Shown in pieces: positions 1 to 14,300 of a stretch of 64,000 nucleotides of DNA. Numbering within the stretch: position 1 is the stretch's first letter; every line of letters starts with the position of its first letter. The stretch covers positions 822,776,817 through 822,840,816 of the forward strand of contig NC_090445.1 of assembly GCF_031143425.1 (NCBI RefSeq). Reading direction: 5' to 3'. The notes under the pieces were generated by a model that did no database searches, had not been told where the DNA came from, and worked only from the letters and a program-made list of their open reading frames with translations. The translations under genes and the position numbers were made by a program. The DNA comes from Pleurodeles waltl (Eukaryota > Chordata > Amphibia > Caudata > Salamandridae).

Positions 1-111
1 GGACAAGCCCAGCTCGTCCTGCATCCGGCCCACTCACACCCCCAGGGCAGGGATGGAAGGGGAATCGCTTCCCATTGCACCCCAACCCCCCCCCCCCCAG
101 TGACTTCTGAG

Positions 112-320
112 GAGGTCAGCGTGCAAATCGTGCGCTGACCTCATCAGAGGTCACCTCCAATCCAGAGCGATCCCAGAAGAGAAATGCAAAAGCATTTCTC
201 TTCTGACCGGGAGCTGGGGCAGGAGAGGCATCAAAGGAAAAGAAAGGCCTTTCCTTTCCTTTGATGTCTCTCTCAGCATTTCTGTTGCCCGATCACAACG
301 CGATCGGGCAGCAGAAATGC
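112..320. repeat. Four consecutive hairpins inside the TTAA element
   Basis: Four dyads follow one another. First: 112-121 pairs with 133-142, perfect 10-bp arms. Second: 175-187 pairs with 192-204, perfect 13-bp arms with a 4-base loop. Third: 229-247 abuts 248-266, a loopless 19-bp palindrome with one mismatch. Fourth: 276-294 pairs with 302-320, 19-bp arms with one mismatch. The same order is partly kept in the copy near 47350-47560, for example the arms at 47430-47455. Confidence 0.8.
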
Positions 321-429
321 CCACTAGACACCAGAGATTTAAATTTTTTGTACATATATGAATAAGGGGAGCGGCCTAATGTAATTAGGACGATCTGCCC
401 CCAGGAGGGGCATAAACCTCTAGGGACCA

Positions 430-930
430 GGGACCTTTTTTTTTTTTGCTTTATATTTTTAGACGTGGGGAGCGACCCCTTAGGCAAGGGTCACTCCCCT
501 GGGGGAAAAGTCTTTTTAGACCATTTCTGCCCCTTTTGGGGGCAGATCGGCCTATTTTTATTGGGCCAATCTGCCCCCAAGGGGGGCAGAAACCACCAGA
601 CACCAGGTTTTTTTGTTATTTTTATTTTTTACATCAAATCACGCTAGGTGAGCGACCCCTTAGGCAAGGGTGTTCCCCTGGGAGGCAAATTGATTTTAGG
701 CCATTTCTGACCCCCTTGGGGGCACACTGGCCTATTTCTATTAGGTGCCCCCAAGGTGGTCAGAAACCACCAGGCACCAGGGATTGGTGTGTGTGTGTAT
801 ATGTGTGTTCTGTTTCGGGGGGCAGCCCCTTGAGCAAGGGTCCCTCCCCATGGGGGCACATTATTGTGGGCCATATCTGCGGGGGCAGATCGGCTTATTT
901 CTGGAAAGCGCATCTGCAAGCCTACCACAG
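430..930. repeat. Degenerate tandem units (about 190 bp), each with internal dyad symmetry
   Basis: Units begin near 465, 650 and 815 with agcgaccccttaggcaaggg-like sequence and end with a cagaaaccaccagacacc-like stretch. Inside the first unit, ttttgggggcagatcggcc near 533-552 pairs with gggccaatctgcccccaa near 563-581, so each unit can fold back on itself. One more diverged unit lies near 47630-47760 in copy C. Apparent reading frames here on both strands are byproducts of low-complexity GC-rich sequence. Confidence 0.65.
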
Positions 931-3244
931 ACCAGGGACGATTATTTATTTTTTTCCTTTAAAAAAAAAAAAAGAGGTTGGCAGTATGGCCATACCCCCA
1001 CCCCAAATAAGTGGATAAATGGGGGCAAAGTTATTCTGCCCACCGGTGGGCAGATGGTGCAATAACACCTGATCCACTCCCCGGGGGGGAGGGCAGAAAG
1101 CCTACTAGATGCCAGGGAATAAAAAAAAAAAAATAGTGGGGTGGTGGCTACCAACCAGTATGGGCATGGTTATGCCACCACCCCAACTGAAGGGGCTAAC
1201 AGTCTTTCAGCTCCCCAGCACACTAAAACATCTTATTCCACTGCAAGCAAGAGGACATTTGATTATTTTGGTTTTTACATTTGGGCCATGAGAGCTTGTC
1301 TAACTCTCAAAATTGTCCCACTTAGAATGGTGAGGGCTGCATTTTTTGGATTTTGGGACACTGCCATGTAGAAAAATCTACGAGACCTAGACACATCTGA
1401 AAACTAAACATTTGGGGGAGTCCAGGGTGGTGTGCTTCACATGCACTCCACACCTTTTTCTTACCCACAATAACCTGCAAACCTCCAACTTTGCTGGAAA
1501 TCACACATTTTCCCCACATTTTTGTGATGGAACCTTCCGGAATCTGCAGGAATCCACAAAATTCTTACCACCCAGCATTGTCGCATCTACACCGATAAAA
1601 AATCTGCCGCCACTTGTCAGCCTAAAAATGTTTTTTTTCCAAACTGCCCTTTTGGACCCGCTTTGGTTCTCCCTCAATTCCAACATGTTTTTGGCTCTTC
1701 CCTGTCACAGGCACTTTGCCCAACTACACAAGTGAGGTATCATTTTTACTGGGAGGCTGAGGGGAACATTGGGTGGTAGGACATTTGTCCCGGTGCGGTG
1801 ATCCCACACAGAAATGTGTGAAAATGTGATTTTTAAAAGCTAACTTTGAGGTTTGCTGAGGATTCTGGGTAAGAAAACACTGGGGGATCCACGCAAGTCA
1901 TACCTCCCTGGACTCCCTTGGGTGTGTAGTTTTCAGAAAAGTCTGGGTTTGGTACGTTTCCCCAGATGGCTGCTGAGGCCATGACCAAAAACACAGGTGC
2001 CCCCCTGCAAAAACAGGTAGTTTAGTATTTGATAATTTTTAGGTGTTCAGAAAGTGTTTTTGGGCATTTCCTTTCGCGGGCACTAGGCCTACCCACACAA
2101 GTGAGGTACCATTTTTATTGGGAGACTTGCGGAAACACAGAATAGAAGAATCAGTGTTATTGCCCCTTGTCTTTCTCAACATTTTTTCCTTCCAAATGTA
2201 AGAGTGTGTGTAAAAAACGACATCTATTTAAGAAATGCACTGAAATTCACATGCTAACATGGGGACCCCGGAATTCAGAGATGTGCAAATAATGTGCAAA
2301 TAACCACTGTTTCCTAACACCTTATCTTGTGCCCATTTTGGAAATACAAAGGTTTCCTTGATACCTAATTATCACTCTTTATATTTCAGCAAATGAATTG
2401 CTGTATACCCGATACAGAATGAAAACCCATTGCAAGGTGCAGCTCATTTATTGGCTCTGGGTACCTAGGGCTCTTGATGAACCTATAAGCCCTATATATC
2501 CCCGCAACAAGAAGTGTTCAGCAGACATAATGGTATACTGCTTTAAAAAATCTGACATGGCAGGAAAAAGTTAGAGTAAAACGTGGAGAAAAATGGCTGT
2601 TTTTTTCACCTCAATTTCAATATTATTTTACTTCAGCTGTTATTTTCTGAAGGAAAGTCTTGTAGATCTACACAAGTGACCCCTTGCTGAATTCAGAATT
2701 TTGTCTACTGTTCAGAAATGTTTAGCTTTCCGGGATCCAGCATTGGTTTTACACCCATTTCTGTCACTAACTGGAAGGAGGCTAAACGCACAAAATATAG
2801 TAAAAATGGGGTATGTCCCAGTAAAATGCCAGAATTGTGTTGAAAAATGTGGTTTTCTGATTTAAGTCTGCCTGTTCCTGAAAGCTGGAAAGATGGTGAT
2901 TTTAGCACCGCAAATCCTTTGTTGATGCCATTTTCAGGGAAAAAACACAAGCCTTCTTCTGCAACCCTTTTTCCCATTTTGTTTAAAAAAAGAAGAAAAA
3001 AAAGAAGAAAAAAAAACACGAAATTGTCACTGTACTTTGCCTAATTTCTTGGTCTCCTCCAGGGGAACCCACAAACTCTGGGTACCTCTAGAATCCCTAC
3101 AATGTTGGGAAAAAAAGGATGCAAATTTGGTGTGGGTAGCTTATGTGGACAAAAAGTTATGAGGGCCTAAACACTAACTGCCCCAAATAGCCAAAAAAAG
3201 GCCTGGGACCCGAGGGGGAAAAGGCCTGGCAGCGATGGGGTTAA

Positions 3245-6200
3245 AGTGCATTTAAAACATATAGAGCAGTGAAAACATGATGACAGTATGATCCCAAAGA
3301 GGGCATAATGTTCGACATCAGCAGCCCAGGGGAAGGGGGAGATATACAAGACCATGCTCCTCTGAGTCAAGAAGGAGGGAGAGAACCAGGGGTGGGGTGT
3401 TGGTAGGGTGGGGTGGGCTGAGCGAGGGGGGGGAGGGTCGGGGGAATAGGACTGCTGAGTATCAATGTCCATTCTCATGCTCTGAGTCTGTCCCACACAT
3501 GCCTAGAGCCACCACCTGGGATGCCAACAAGACTCCATCTCCCAGTCCACAGAACATCCTCCAGCTACCCCATTTCTTAGTGAAGTTTTGAGGATAGCAC
3601 CTGGCTACTTTTTCAGACTCCATACACATGAACATCCCAGGTATCCACTGGGCTTTTGTGGGCAGTGTCCATGCCCCTCATACCTGTGTAACATCTCTCT
3701 TTGCCACAACACCCAAGAACAGAACACGAGCTTCCAGCAGGGTAAATTTACATTGCCTGGGGTTCCCGGAGGTACAAACTGAGAAATAAAGGGGATCTCC
3801 TCCCCAATGTGGTGTCTAGCTCCCTCAGTATATGCTCCCAATATGCATATCTCAGGGCACCCCCATACTGTGTGAAAGAGAGGTCCCCGCAGGGGCTCTA
3901 CAGCAGAGACAGTCCAGTCGAGGGATTTTCCCCATTTTATGCAGCCTATCTCTGGATATACAGACTCTGTGGAGTATCTTTACTGAATTAGGCAAAACCG
4001 TGCCCTGGTACCCACCTCGCGGGGATACATCCGGGCCTCCTCCCAATCCATATCCTTGATATTGCCCGTGTCTCATTCCCTTTGTCACAGGAGGTTCCCT
4101 AGGTTGTCAGGTATACTATTCCAGATTACTTTGTAGATGATAGCAACCACACCCCTACCAAGTGGGCCAGCTGATAAGTGGTTCTCCAGGGGAGCGGAAT
4201 CCTGAGTAGATTGCTTACAATCCATTTTGAGAGGAAGGACATACACCTACTGCAAAATATTCTACTTGTAGTAGGCTGGTTGCAAAGTCTGGGCTTTGAG
4301 GATGCCAATGAAACAAAATCATACTGTTTTATCCCATATCAAAGGTTTCTTCAATTTGAATAGAAAGGCCACATGTGGGAGTTTACTAGTTTCCCTTCAG
4401 CCACCTAGCTCAAACCAGTGTGTCCACTGAGTGCCGGAGAAGACAAAATGATATTTTATCACAATTACATCATTTTTCTTTTTGAGGACAAAGAAACCAT
4501 GATGGACTATTTCCTGTTGGCTCTGGCTCTGTTAAACGTCCTCAGCAAATGTTATGGATGCAGTAAAAGAGTCTTATATGTCTCAGATATGTACCCCATA
4601 AGGCATTGTTCCTTTGGTGGTCTTCTCAAGCGATATTCTCGGGTCCTTCCCCATTTCATTGTGAGCTCCAGATAAAGATTGTGTAGTAGACAAGGTTCCT
4701 CTTTAAGATTCAGCTCTTTTGGACATACGATTTTGACTGGATAACAAGAAGTCACACACCAGAAGAACAGAATGCACATCAGGGATGTGGAATTCCTGTC
4801 ACCAGACGCCAGGGACATATTGTTTAGGGTCAAGAGCAACAGGTTTTCAAGTTTATTTTGTCTTTGGGACAAGTAAGCTCAACCCCCTGCAGCACAAACC
4901 CTTTGGCTGCCAGTTTACAGAGAAAGGAACGGTTTGCAGTTGAGGTAATGTGTGTGTCCATATATAAATGCTGTTCAAACTTGTATTTATGGTTCATTAA
5001 TGAAAAGCCTTCATTATTAGGGTGAGTGCTGTAAATATTTTTAAGGTCACACTGCACTACTGACAGTGATTCCAGTTTTTTTTTTTTAAAGTGCACGTTT
5101 GAAAAGTTTAACAATATGAGGCTATGTATAACGCTCCTAGAAGACTCTTATTTGATGCAAATGTTTTCAGAAGCTTGTAAGCAAGAGTGAGGATTCTTTG
5201 CTTTCAAAATAAAATGTTCAGAAAATAATGCAAGGAGGAAAAAAACGTTTTGCTACTATGACATTTTAGGTGCTATTTCTTTGAAGCATCATTTTGTAAA
5301 ATGTGGTGATGCATCCTAATATTTCCAAAAATATTCCTAACTGAAAATCAGTGTAACCATTTTCAAAAAGATTATGAGAAGCATGAAAATAAACAAGCAC
5401 TGGCAAAGCCAACGGTCCAACATTTTTTGTGAGTATTTTGGTTTCGGGAATGTTTGTCTTGTTTTGACATGGCTTTTGTAACACTTTATTGTTGTGGGAG
5501 CTGCCTGGCCCTCACTATGGTAAACACTGGCAAAAAGAAAAAAAAAGTTTGGTCTCAAAAAGCACACATTGCCACCAGTGGCATAAAAGGCCCGCAGCCC
5601 CCTTCCAGGGGGACCCCCTCAGCACTGCACAGCACCTGCCCTGAGTGAGTCTGGAGAGGGGAGATAAGGGGGGGCACTCTATGTTCTTTGCAGGGGGGTG
5701 AAGGGTCCTACAGTTTTGTTATGCCACCGATGCCACAGTAGCTATGGCATTGAACAAAACTACTTTGTGTACCAATATGCTCCTTGAGGAAGAGAAGAAT
5801 GCGATCACTCACAGTAAAGCCCGCTGACAGATCGAGAGAGAAACAGAAGTTTATTAAAAACAAAATGTCTTTGTTAAAGCCAGACCTAATTAGGGACCCA
5901 GTTCTTAAGGAAAGTCACAAAAGTGCGCCCATGGTAAGTATACAGTCTTTGAATTAGTGTCTTTTATGAATTTACAACAACTTACAGAAGTAGACCAGGA
6001 AATCGTACTCCTAAAAAATATTTGTGAACTGTATTTTAGCACGAGCAAATATGCATGTGTAGATTTGCTCATGTTGAAAACTATTGAGCGTTTACAAGTT
6101 CACTTTCCCTCTAACCACTTTTTCCTAACCCTGGAATAACTTCTACTTCTGCCATTGTTAGGAGTAAATTTCCAACCTTTCTCCTTAGGGGAAAAGATTA

Positions 6201-9200
6201 GATAAGATCTGGTAAAAATCCTTAAAACATGCAAGTTAGTAGGTTTCTAACCCTGGAACTGATGCTTACTGCTTCCTCCAGCCCCAGTATGTAGATATGT
6301 GGAAAGGTGGCAGAATAAGGAAATTGCTATATTAGGGATTGCAATTGGAAGTGTTCAAGCCCTACTATAGTAGTAGCCCTAGCATAATCAGAGAGGGTAT
6401 TATCAGAGTTCTGACGTAATGAGAAGCACTACTTACATGGCAGGAGCATGGTTATGGATTATAATTCCCATCCACCTATGGGCAAAATCAAGCCTGATGA
6501 AAGTCAGCAAAATACTCTCAATACTTGATTCCTATTTCTAATGTCCATTGCTAGCTGCTGCATTCTGATACGAGGATTTTTTGCCTGTCCTCCATGTACA
6601 GAGCATAAATAAATGTACCAACAAATGTGCAACTATCTTAAGGAAAGCAAAGTAAAAATAAGCAAATGTTTGATTGGAAGGTTTAGGAAGAAGTCTTCTA
6701 GTGTTCAGGACATCTTATGCCTCTAGCAATAAATAGAGCAATATTTAAGCATGAGCTGCATGGTTGATCTAGTGTGTTGATCAAATGGATATCTTCATCT
6801 CTCTCCAGTAAAGATAGTCAATGGTTATGCTTTTCTTTCGGAGTTGGCACCATTTGAGATAGTGAATTCTTGCAGCTCTGGTATTTGAAACCGGCACTAA
6901 TAAGCTGTGGATCCCCAATCACGGAAAGATCACCTGGTGTCACTTTTCTCATGAGATCCCCGATTTCATACATACAGGCTACAAAATATTCAAGTCTATA
7001 GGACATCAATATAGTAGCAGACTACTCAGAGGACGCTCATCTCAGTCCTGGAGGATCTATTGAAGAAAGAGATCAGCATATTCCATGTAAGAGGTTTTCA
7101 GATATGAGGAATTGGATATGTCTTCTAAAACATTTACAACTCATGAGGTGATATTTTTAATTCCAGGCAGAGTAGGGTCAGCTCCAACTATTGAGCTTTA
7201 CCTAGCTTTCGTACTAAAGCCACAACTGTGTGTGTGGCCCAAATGCCCTAAATATTATAAGAACAGGATGTTGTCCTGAAGGATCTGTTCAGAAAGAATA
7301 TAGCAATACATGCTTCACTTCTGGGCCTAGTTAATAATGCTATCAGCACCTTGAGGTTTTTTAATACGGGGTGTTAATCTGAAATAACATTTTATAAAAC
7401 AAACAAAAAAGACTAATCATACCAATTACACACCTACATCACTATTAGATGCTGAACAAAATTGTGCAGGAGGATGCTTCCTGCTTGGGAAAAAGCCTTG
7501 TTGGATGAGAGGAACATCTTAAACAATTGTCAGACAGTCCTCAAATCTAGGGCTGACAAGATAAACACAGGTTTTAACTTTTACTGAATTATTGTAAAGT
7601 ACCAAATAGTTTGGATTCTTAGTCGTTTAGCTTTCCTGGACCTTATAAAACATTTCAACATGATATCACACAAGTCCCAGTTCTCCACTATAAAGTAGCT
7701 TGGCTCATGACTATTACATAAATCAACAGTGTGTATTTTGGGCAAGTGAGAAAAATATCTGGAAAACTCAATCCCCTCAAAACAACTCAAATGAATGTGT
7801 TCTGGCTGGCTGTAATGCTAAGACTTCATAGCATACACAGAAAGTTTCCACGCATTCCTTTCAACTTCATTTCAGAGGTTCTATCTACATTAAAAAAAGC
7901 AATTCTCATATTCTCACTGATCAATGTTCTGCCTCTAGGTCCAAGCACAAATAGCTCAGTTTTTTGATGGAATATAATTTAACAGAGTAACTTAAATTGG
8001 ATACTAAAGTATACACTACTTTAAAAAGGGTAGTAGGGGTGGCAGGTGTCACCGAAAGTGCTGGTGTCCTGCATTCATAAAAAGTTCAGAAGACTTGATA
8101 TTTCAGCCCCATAATATGTACACCGACCTAAAATAATGTCTGCTTTACAGTGTCAATCTTTGTAATCACTTTTCTACCCGACCAGTTAAAGATGCATTTC
8201 TCAAATCTATTAGAAGTCTTCCCAAATTCAACTCAATGACCCCATTCAGACCAGAACTGGATTTTAAATTCATAGACCATAGGACTGTGTTACAACCACT
8301 AAGATTCTGGTTACTAACTCAATTGCTTCATTTTACAGATCCACCCTCATTTAAGGGTTACTGCGTTCACATGAGTGCTATTAATTAGCCTCCCACAATT
8401 ATGGAATGGAGCTGTAGACAAAGCAACAGGAGGAGGAACCATAGGAAGAGAGGCAGAGGAGCACTGAACTTATGAACCATTTTTCTTGAACTCATGGCGA
8501 GTCACTGCTCCAACTCCTTTAACACACCCTGTGGGATGAATGGAGCCATGATGAGTATTTGGAAGAAAACCTCTGGGGAGGATCCATCAGCCTGCCCAAA
8601 TTAAGCAGACAGGTGAGAATGGAAGAAGATGTGGTGGGCTGTTCCTAAAGTGACCGTTAAACAATAGTATTAGTCAGCAAAAAGAGCATTCTGATTGGAT
8701 GGCCAGCTTGGATCATTCTCATTCAAGCGCTAATGATTTGTTTTTACATTCTGGTTCCAAGATGTTCATTAAGATTTCATATATCAACAGCACTTTGCCC
8801 TTCCTTATCCATAATCAAGAATTTTTCTAGGGCAAAAGTACAACTGATTATTTGAAGAAGGAGTGAGCCAAGACAACATGATCACTGTTTGTGCAAAATT
8901 AGCAAAGGACTTATGGTATTAATTTCTGTATTGTTTCAATTTGTTGCTCATAATCAAATATATAACTAATGCCTACAGATACACCTACTCTCTGGAGGTG
9001 ATACTCCAACTTTATTGCAAAATATAGGGACATTATTGCACCGATTATGGACAGTTAAGGTGATCTTCATAGCCATATTTGCTTTCCTACGCAGAAAGCT
9101 ATTGATCATCACAAAGATTATACTGTATATCCATTTTAATTTTGTATTTATTTTATTAAACAGAAGTAAATAAATACATTGCTAATACAACCACAGTTCA

Positions 9201-10937
9201 AGACAAAATTAAATGTATCACTGGTTTTCAATTGTGAAAACAAAATCTTAAATAAAAGGTCAAATTAAAAGCAACAGAATGCTTTTTTTTTTCTTTAAAT
9301 CAGAGGATAACAAAAGAGAAACAGGAATATTTAATAAGGAGTAAACCATTAAGGATGGTGTTTTTAACAGAGAGTGTTGAAGATTCTTAGGTGAAAATAA
9401 AAAAAGAATACACATTCAACCTGGAGAATGGCTTGCTCTCTGCTGGACTGATGTCATAGTTATGAGTTACAGTTGAGAAAAACGCGCCAATTATGATAAG
9501 CTCCAACTAACACACAATGCACTAATCATGACCCTACACATACCACATTACTTCATCAGTGACATCACATATCACCTCAACCTTCACATCATTTAGACCA
9601 TCACACTGAATATTCAATTGATTGTGCAGGTGTTATGTACTGATGCTGTGTGGTTATGTACTGTTATTTATAGTTACGAAATATCACTTCACGTTCAGCC
9701 AATCACTAGGTCACCCTCAATGGCAACAGAACCCTTTGCAGAACAGTAACAATTGGACTAAATGGGAAAGCCTATCCCACTGTGCAAGGTCAAATGACTG
9801 ATTGCAAAGCTGAAGATATGGCCCTGTATCAAGACCCTGTACAGCTACAACTGTGTGCATCAGCAGTTGAGTGTAGAACTTGGCCTTTGCCTACTTATAC
9901 TCCCCTAAGCACATTACCCAAAGCAAAAAACCTTCTGGCCTGAACACAAAGGAACGAGCACAGAGCTATCCTCTAGCCACGTACTGTGCCCAACACCACA
10001 ACAGCCAAAGCTACCGAGTGTCGCCTTTGGCCATTCACACCATGGGTTGCATGGGAGGCCAGAATCTACACCCAGCCCCCCGCTGGACCTAGGCCACAAT
10101 CCTATAGAACAAAATAGGCTCTAACATCTGTATCACACTGCCCCAAGTTCAGCAGCAAGATCAAAAGAAGACTTTGTGTTCTTAGTCAATACAGCATTAA
10201 TAATTTCAAGTTTCATAACTCTGTCTCTTCCAGTACAGAGCCTTGTCAATTTTAAATAGGCATGACAAGAGATGGTGTCACTAGTATCATAGTTTTCTTT
10301 TGTTGGTATTGAGCTACTCTGACTGGGCAGTCCAGAGTAATGTAATAAATTATCTCAATGGTGAAACTGCATGTGATGCAAATTGTCAATTTATCTCTGA
10401 AGAATGCAATTCGGGGGTGCATTATTTAAACCTAACCATAAATTAGAAACTATAGTGGCCTTTCGATTGCTAATTGTTACCAAGATGTCACATTTACTCT
10501 TTTTACCACAGTGAATGATTATTTTAAACCAGTTTTAATGCATTCTTTATAACAATAATCATGCAACCTTTTATAACACTTTTTTCAATGGTTTTAGTAC
10601 CATGTTCGGCTATTCTATTCATGAAGGGTATTGCACATAAGTTTCAGTTATGTGCAGTGAGCTCAGGGTATAGGGCCTGCACCACCGAACCGGCTGTATG
10701 CAGCCTTTTGACAGGTCCCACACCAATCCCCCAGAATCCTATCTCACCTAGTTTAACCTTCAGGTATTTACCATGCTAATTGGCGTAAAGGCTGGCCTAT
10801 AGTGACATCCTGCTCCAGCTCCTTGTCTTGAGCCTGTTCCACAGGCTGAAGACTACACACAGTGGGCACTGGCCCCAGGTCTTGAGTGCTGCCAGCCAAT
10901 CAGATCAACTAGATTCATGGTCAGAATAAGCAATTCA
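3245..10937. other. Unassigned AT-rich DNA, no gene recognised
   Basis: About 7.7 kb with only short, non-homologous frames. I see no LTR pair, LINE motif, tRNA or rRNA. One stretch near 4785-4850 recurs at 16185-16240 and is listed separately. The rest looks like old, decayed repeat or unique intergenic sequence. Confidence 0.5.
4785..4850. repeat. Dispersed repeat core, copy 1
   Basis: The stretch containing gtggaattcctgtc, followed by acatattgtttagggtcaag and caacagg, matches 16185-16240 closely in the same orientation. Its family is not recognised. Sequence identity visibly falls off on both sides. Confidence 0.6.
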
Positions 10938-11367
10938 TTAACCCTTCAAGGCCCAAACACTTTTTGTGATGTAACTATTTCAAAAACTACTGATTCAATT
11001 TACACCAAAAATCTCAAAAAGGTCCCATTCTGAGGGAAGTCCTAGTTTCAAGTAAATTCGGGAGTCATTCAGTTCAGCAAAAATTCTGACGGTGGCTACA
11101 ATTAGGAAATTACATGTCGGTGCTTTTACTGCACAAAATACAGCTGTATAAAAACTATATTTTGCATGGATTCATCCAATATTGGAAATATTTCACGGTT
11201 GCCAACGGTTTGTGACTGCTCCCAAACTATTCTGTGGTGCTTTAACATTGTCGGGCTCTAGGATTATGTGGCATGGAGGACTAAATTGTGTGGCCAGGCC
11301 ATCTAAAGTATGCAGCAAAAAAGAAAATTATGCAGCACATCTGCCAATACTATTTTTATCCATGCAA
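10938..11367. other. TTAA-bordered flank next to TTAA element copy B
   Basis: TTAA at 10938-10941 is followed by CCCTTCAAGGCCC, which resembles the inverted right-hand end near 14735-14752 (CCCCTTCAGTGCGG when read on the minus strand). It may be the true outer end of copy B, or a separate small element abutting it. No coding sequence. Confidence 0.35.
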
Positions 11368-14300
11368 CCCCTTTTGCTGCTAGGCCTTACACCACCCCGC
11401 CCCCCATGCTAAGCCTTTGTTTTTTGGCTATTTGGGGTATTTCACTTTTCAGCTCCCATTACTTTTTGTCCACATAAACTAGCCACGCCAAATTTTTGTC
11501 TCTCCTCCCCCCTACATCCTCAGGATTCTAAAGGAACCCTGGGTTTCATCTGGAGAGGACTGAGAAAATGGGCAGAATATAGCTAAATTTTGAGTTTTTG
11601 GTGAACAAAAGTGGGAAAAAGTGCTGCAGAAGAAAACATATATCTTTTCCCTGCAAAAGGCATCAACCAAGGGTTTGCGGTCCTAACAATCACCATTTTA
11701 CAGGAGGGCAATGGATACACAAGATGAGAGCCATGACCCCGTTGCCAACACACAATAATTCTGCTCAGAGCCAAAGTCTATATGCCTATATACCAATCAT
11801 TGATAGGTGTGTTTATTGTACAGAAAGATGCACTGTTCCTACTACATCATGCTCTGCATCTGGGATATTGTATTTGATGATGGTGACACATTTGGAGCAT
11901 AACTGTACTGGTCTCTCTTTCAGCTGGTTACAAAATAAAAATATATTAAAAACAAAAAATCACCATTTTATTTGCTTCCAACCTCCTTCCTGTTCGTGTC
12001 AGAAATGGGTGGGAAACCAATGGTGGATACAGGAACGCTATAAATGTCTGAAGAGTAGACAAAATTCTAAATTCAGCAGGGGGTCATTTGTGTAGATCCT
12101 TGAAGGTTTTCCTGTAGAAAGTAACAGTTTAAATAAAACATATTGAAATTGAGTTGAAAGAAAACCCAACCATTTCTGTCTACATTGTCACATGTAACTT
12201 TTCTAACTATGGCAGATTTTCCAAAGCAATATACAGTTATATCCACTGGACCCTTCTGGTTGCGGGGATATATAGGACTTGCCAATAACTGAACTGCACC
12301 TTACAATGGTTTTTTCATTGTGTACCTGGTATACAACAATTTATACGGTAAAATATAAATAGTGAAGAGTAGGTATCAGGGAAACCAATGCATTTCCAAA
12401 ATGGGCAGAAGATAGGGAGTTTAGAAGCAGGGTTTATTTGTAAATCTCTGAAATTGTGGGTACCCATTCAAGCATGTGAATTAGAGAGTATTTCTCAAAA
12501 TTACTTCTTTCTTACACATGGTCTTTCATTTGGAAGGTGCAAATGCAGAGAAATACAATTGGTAATAACACCTGTTGTACTATTCTGTGTTCCCTTAACA
12601 AACAAACACACATTTCCTCACATTTCTGTGATGGAAAGGTCTGGCATCTGCACAGAGCCACAAACTTCCTTCCACTCAGCATTCCCCTAAATCTTCTAAT
12701 CAAAATGGTACCTCACTTGTGTGGATGGGCCTAGGGCCAGTGACAGGTAACATCCCAAAACACAAAACAGATGCATCAGATTTTTCCAAGCAAAACTGAC
12801 AAAGTGAGTAGCTGTGGGTTTTGGGCCCTACGTCAGCTGGCACATAGGGAAACCTAGCAAACTTGTACATTTTTGAAAACTAGAACCTTAGGGGAATTCA
12901 TGGTGGGTTACTCATAAATCCCATGAGTTTTTTTATCCTTTCACCTACAATGCCCCGCAAACCTCGCCTGAAATCAGACATTTTCCTTACATTTTCTGAG
13001 ATGGAAACCCGCATGAATCCACAAAATGCCTACCACACAGCATTGACCCACTTGTGCTGATAAAAATGCTACACTGCTTGTGTGGCTGGGCATAGTGCCA
13101 GTGAGATGAACTTATCAAACCAAGGACAATTGGGGCCCTTGCGTGGGGACTCATATTGACATTGGTTGGATCTCTTTTGTCACTGGCACTAGGCTCAACC
13201 ACACAATTTGCAAAGCATTTTTATCTGCAGAAGTGGGACAATGCTGGGTGGTAGGAAGTATTCTGGATTCCTGTAGATTCTGCAAGTTTTCAACACAAAT
13301 GTGAGGAAAAAATATATGTTTTTAGTCAACATTTGAGGTTTGCAAGCCATTGTGGGTAGGAAAATGGTGTGGGATGGATGAGAAGCACAGTACTCTGGAC
13401 TCCTGCAGATGTCTAGTTTTCAGAACTGTCTCTGGGTCTGTTGGTTTCTCCAGGTGACAGCCTACCCAAGCCTAAACAGAGCAGCTTTTCACCATTGCAA
13501 GTGGGATGATACTGGAAGTTAGCCAAACTCTCCTGGCCTAATTTGTAAAAACAACACCCAAGTAACCACATATCTCACATATCCTCATGCTTGCCATTGG
13601 GGTGAAATGCTTTAGTTTGCAGGGGAAGAGAAAGACTGTTTCCCCATTTTTACAAAAAATAAATAAATAAAAAGAAACTAATCCCTGGAGTCTAGTGGGC
13701 TTTTTATTCACCCAGAAATGGCAAAAGGGTGGGGGGTGGTTACAGTGGGGGGGTAACTGCCCCTCATCTGTCCTCTCAGGGGGGTGGGGGATGCGCACAA
13801 AGACTGTTTCCCTTTTTGGGTTGGGGGGGCATGGACATGATCATGTTTGGCAGCCCCCACCAATACAAATAAAAATAAAAAATAAAAAGTAATCCCTGGT
13901 ATTGTCGAGTGGGCTTTCAACCCCCCTGGCACCTCCTCCTGCCCCCTAACCCCCCGGGGCTCATGGGGGGGGAGGGGGGGAGCGCCATCAGCTAGACTGT
14001 TCCCATTTGTGTCTGGGGTGGCAGGGCAATTGCATGCCTATTGTGTGCAGCTCCCTATCCCTCTTTTATTACAAAAATAAAATAATGTCTGGTGTCTAGA
14101 GGGCTTTCTGCCCCCCCCCCAAAGCAGGAACTATTTATGTCTTGGGGGGGGAGGGGAAGAGGGGATATAGGCATGCCCATCGTGGGCAGGCCCCACCCCT
14201 CTTTTATAAAAAATGAAAAATATCCCTGGTTTCTAGTGGGCTTTCTGCCAAATTGGGGGTAATAACCCCCATCTGCCTCCAGGTTGGGGTGGGGGGGGGC

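Larger units (their letters stand above)
1..3240. mobile_element. TTAA-flanked non-autonomous element, copy A (left end outside window)
   Basis: The right border is TTAA at 3241-3244; read inward on the minus strand the element begins CCCCATCGCTGCCAGGCC. The body has no credible ORF. It holds a hairpin cluster (112-320), dyad-containing tandem units (about 430-930), then about 2 kb of T-rich unique-looking sequence. Sequence close to it recurs in the window: 11368-14752 shares the border and subterminal stretch (ggctatttgggg, then tttttgtccacataa) in opposite orientation, and 47215-48262 matches roughly positions 1-1522. TTAA target sites are used by piggyBac and Kolobok elements; assignment to either superfamily is inference because no transposase is present. 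Confidence 0.55.

Noticed and set aside
446..1018. 190-codon plus frame
   Set aside because: Lies across GC-rich tandem units with dyads; repeated Gly/Pro/Arg content and overlap with frames on both strands indicate a composition effect.
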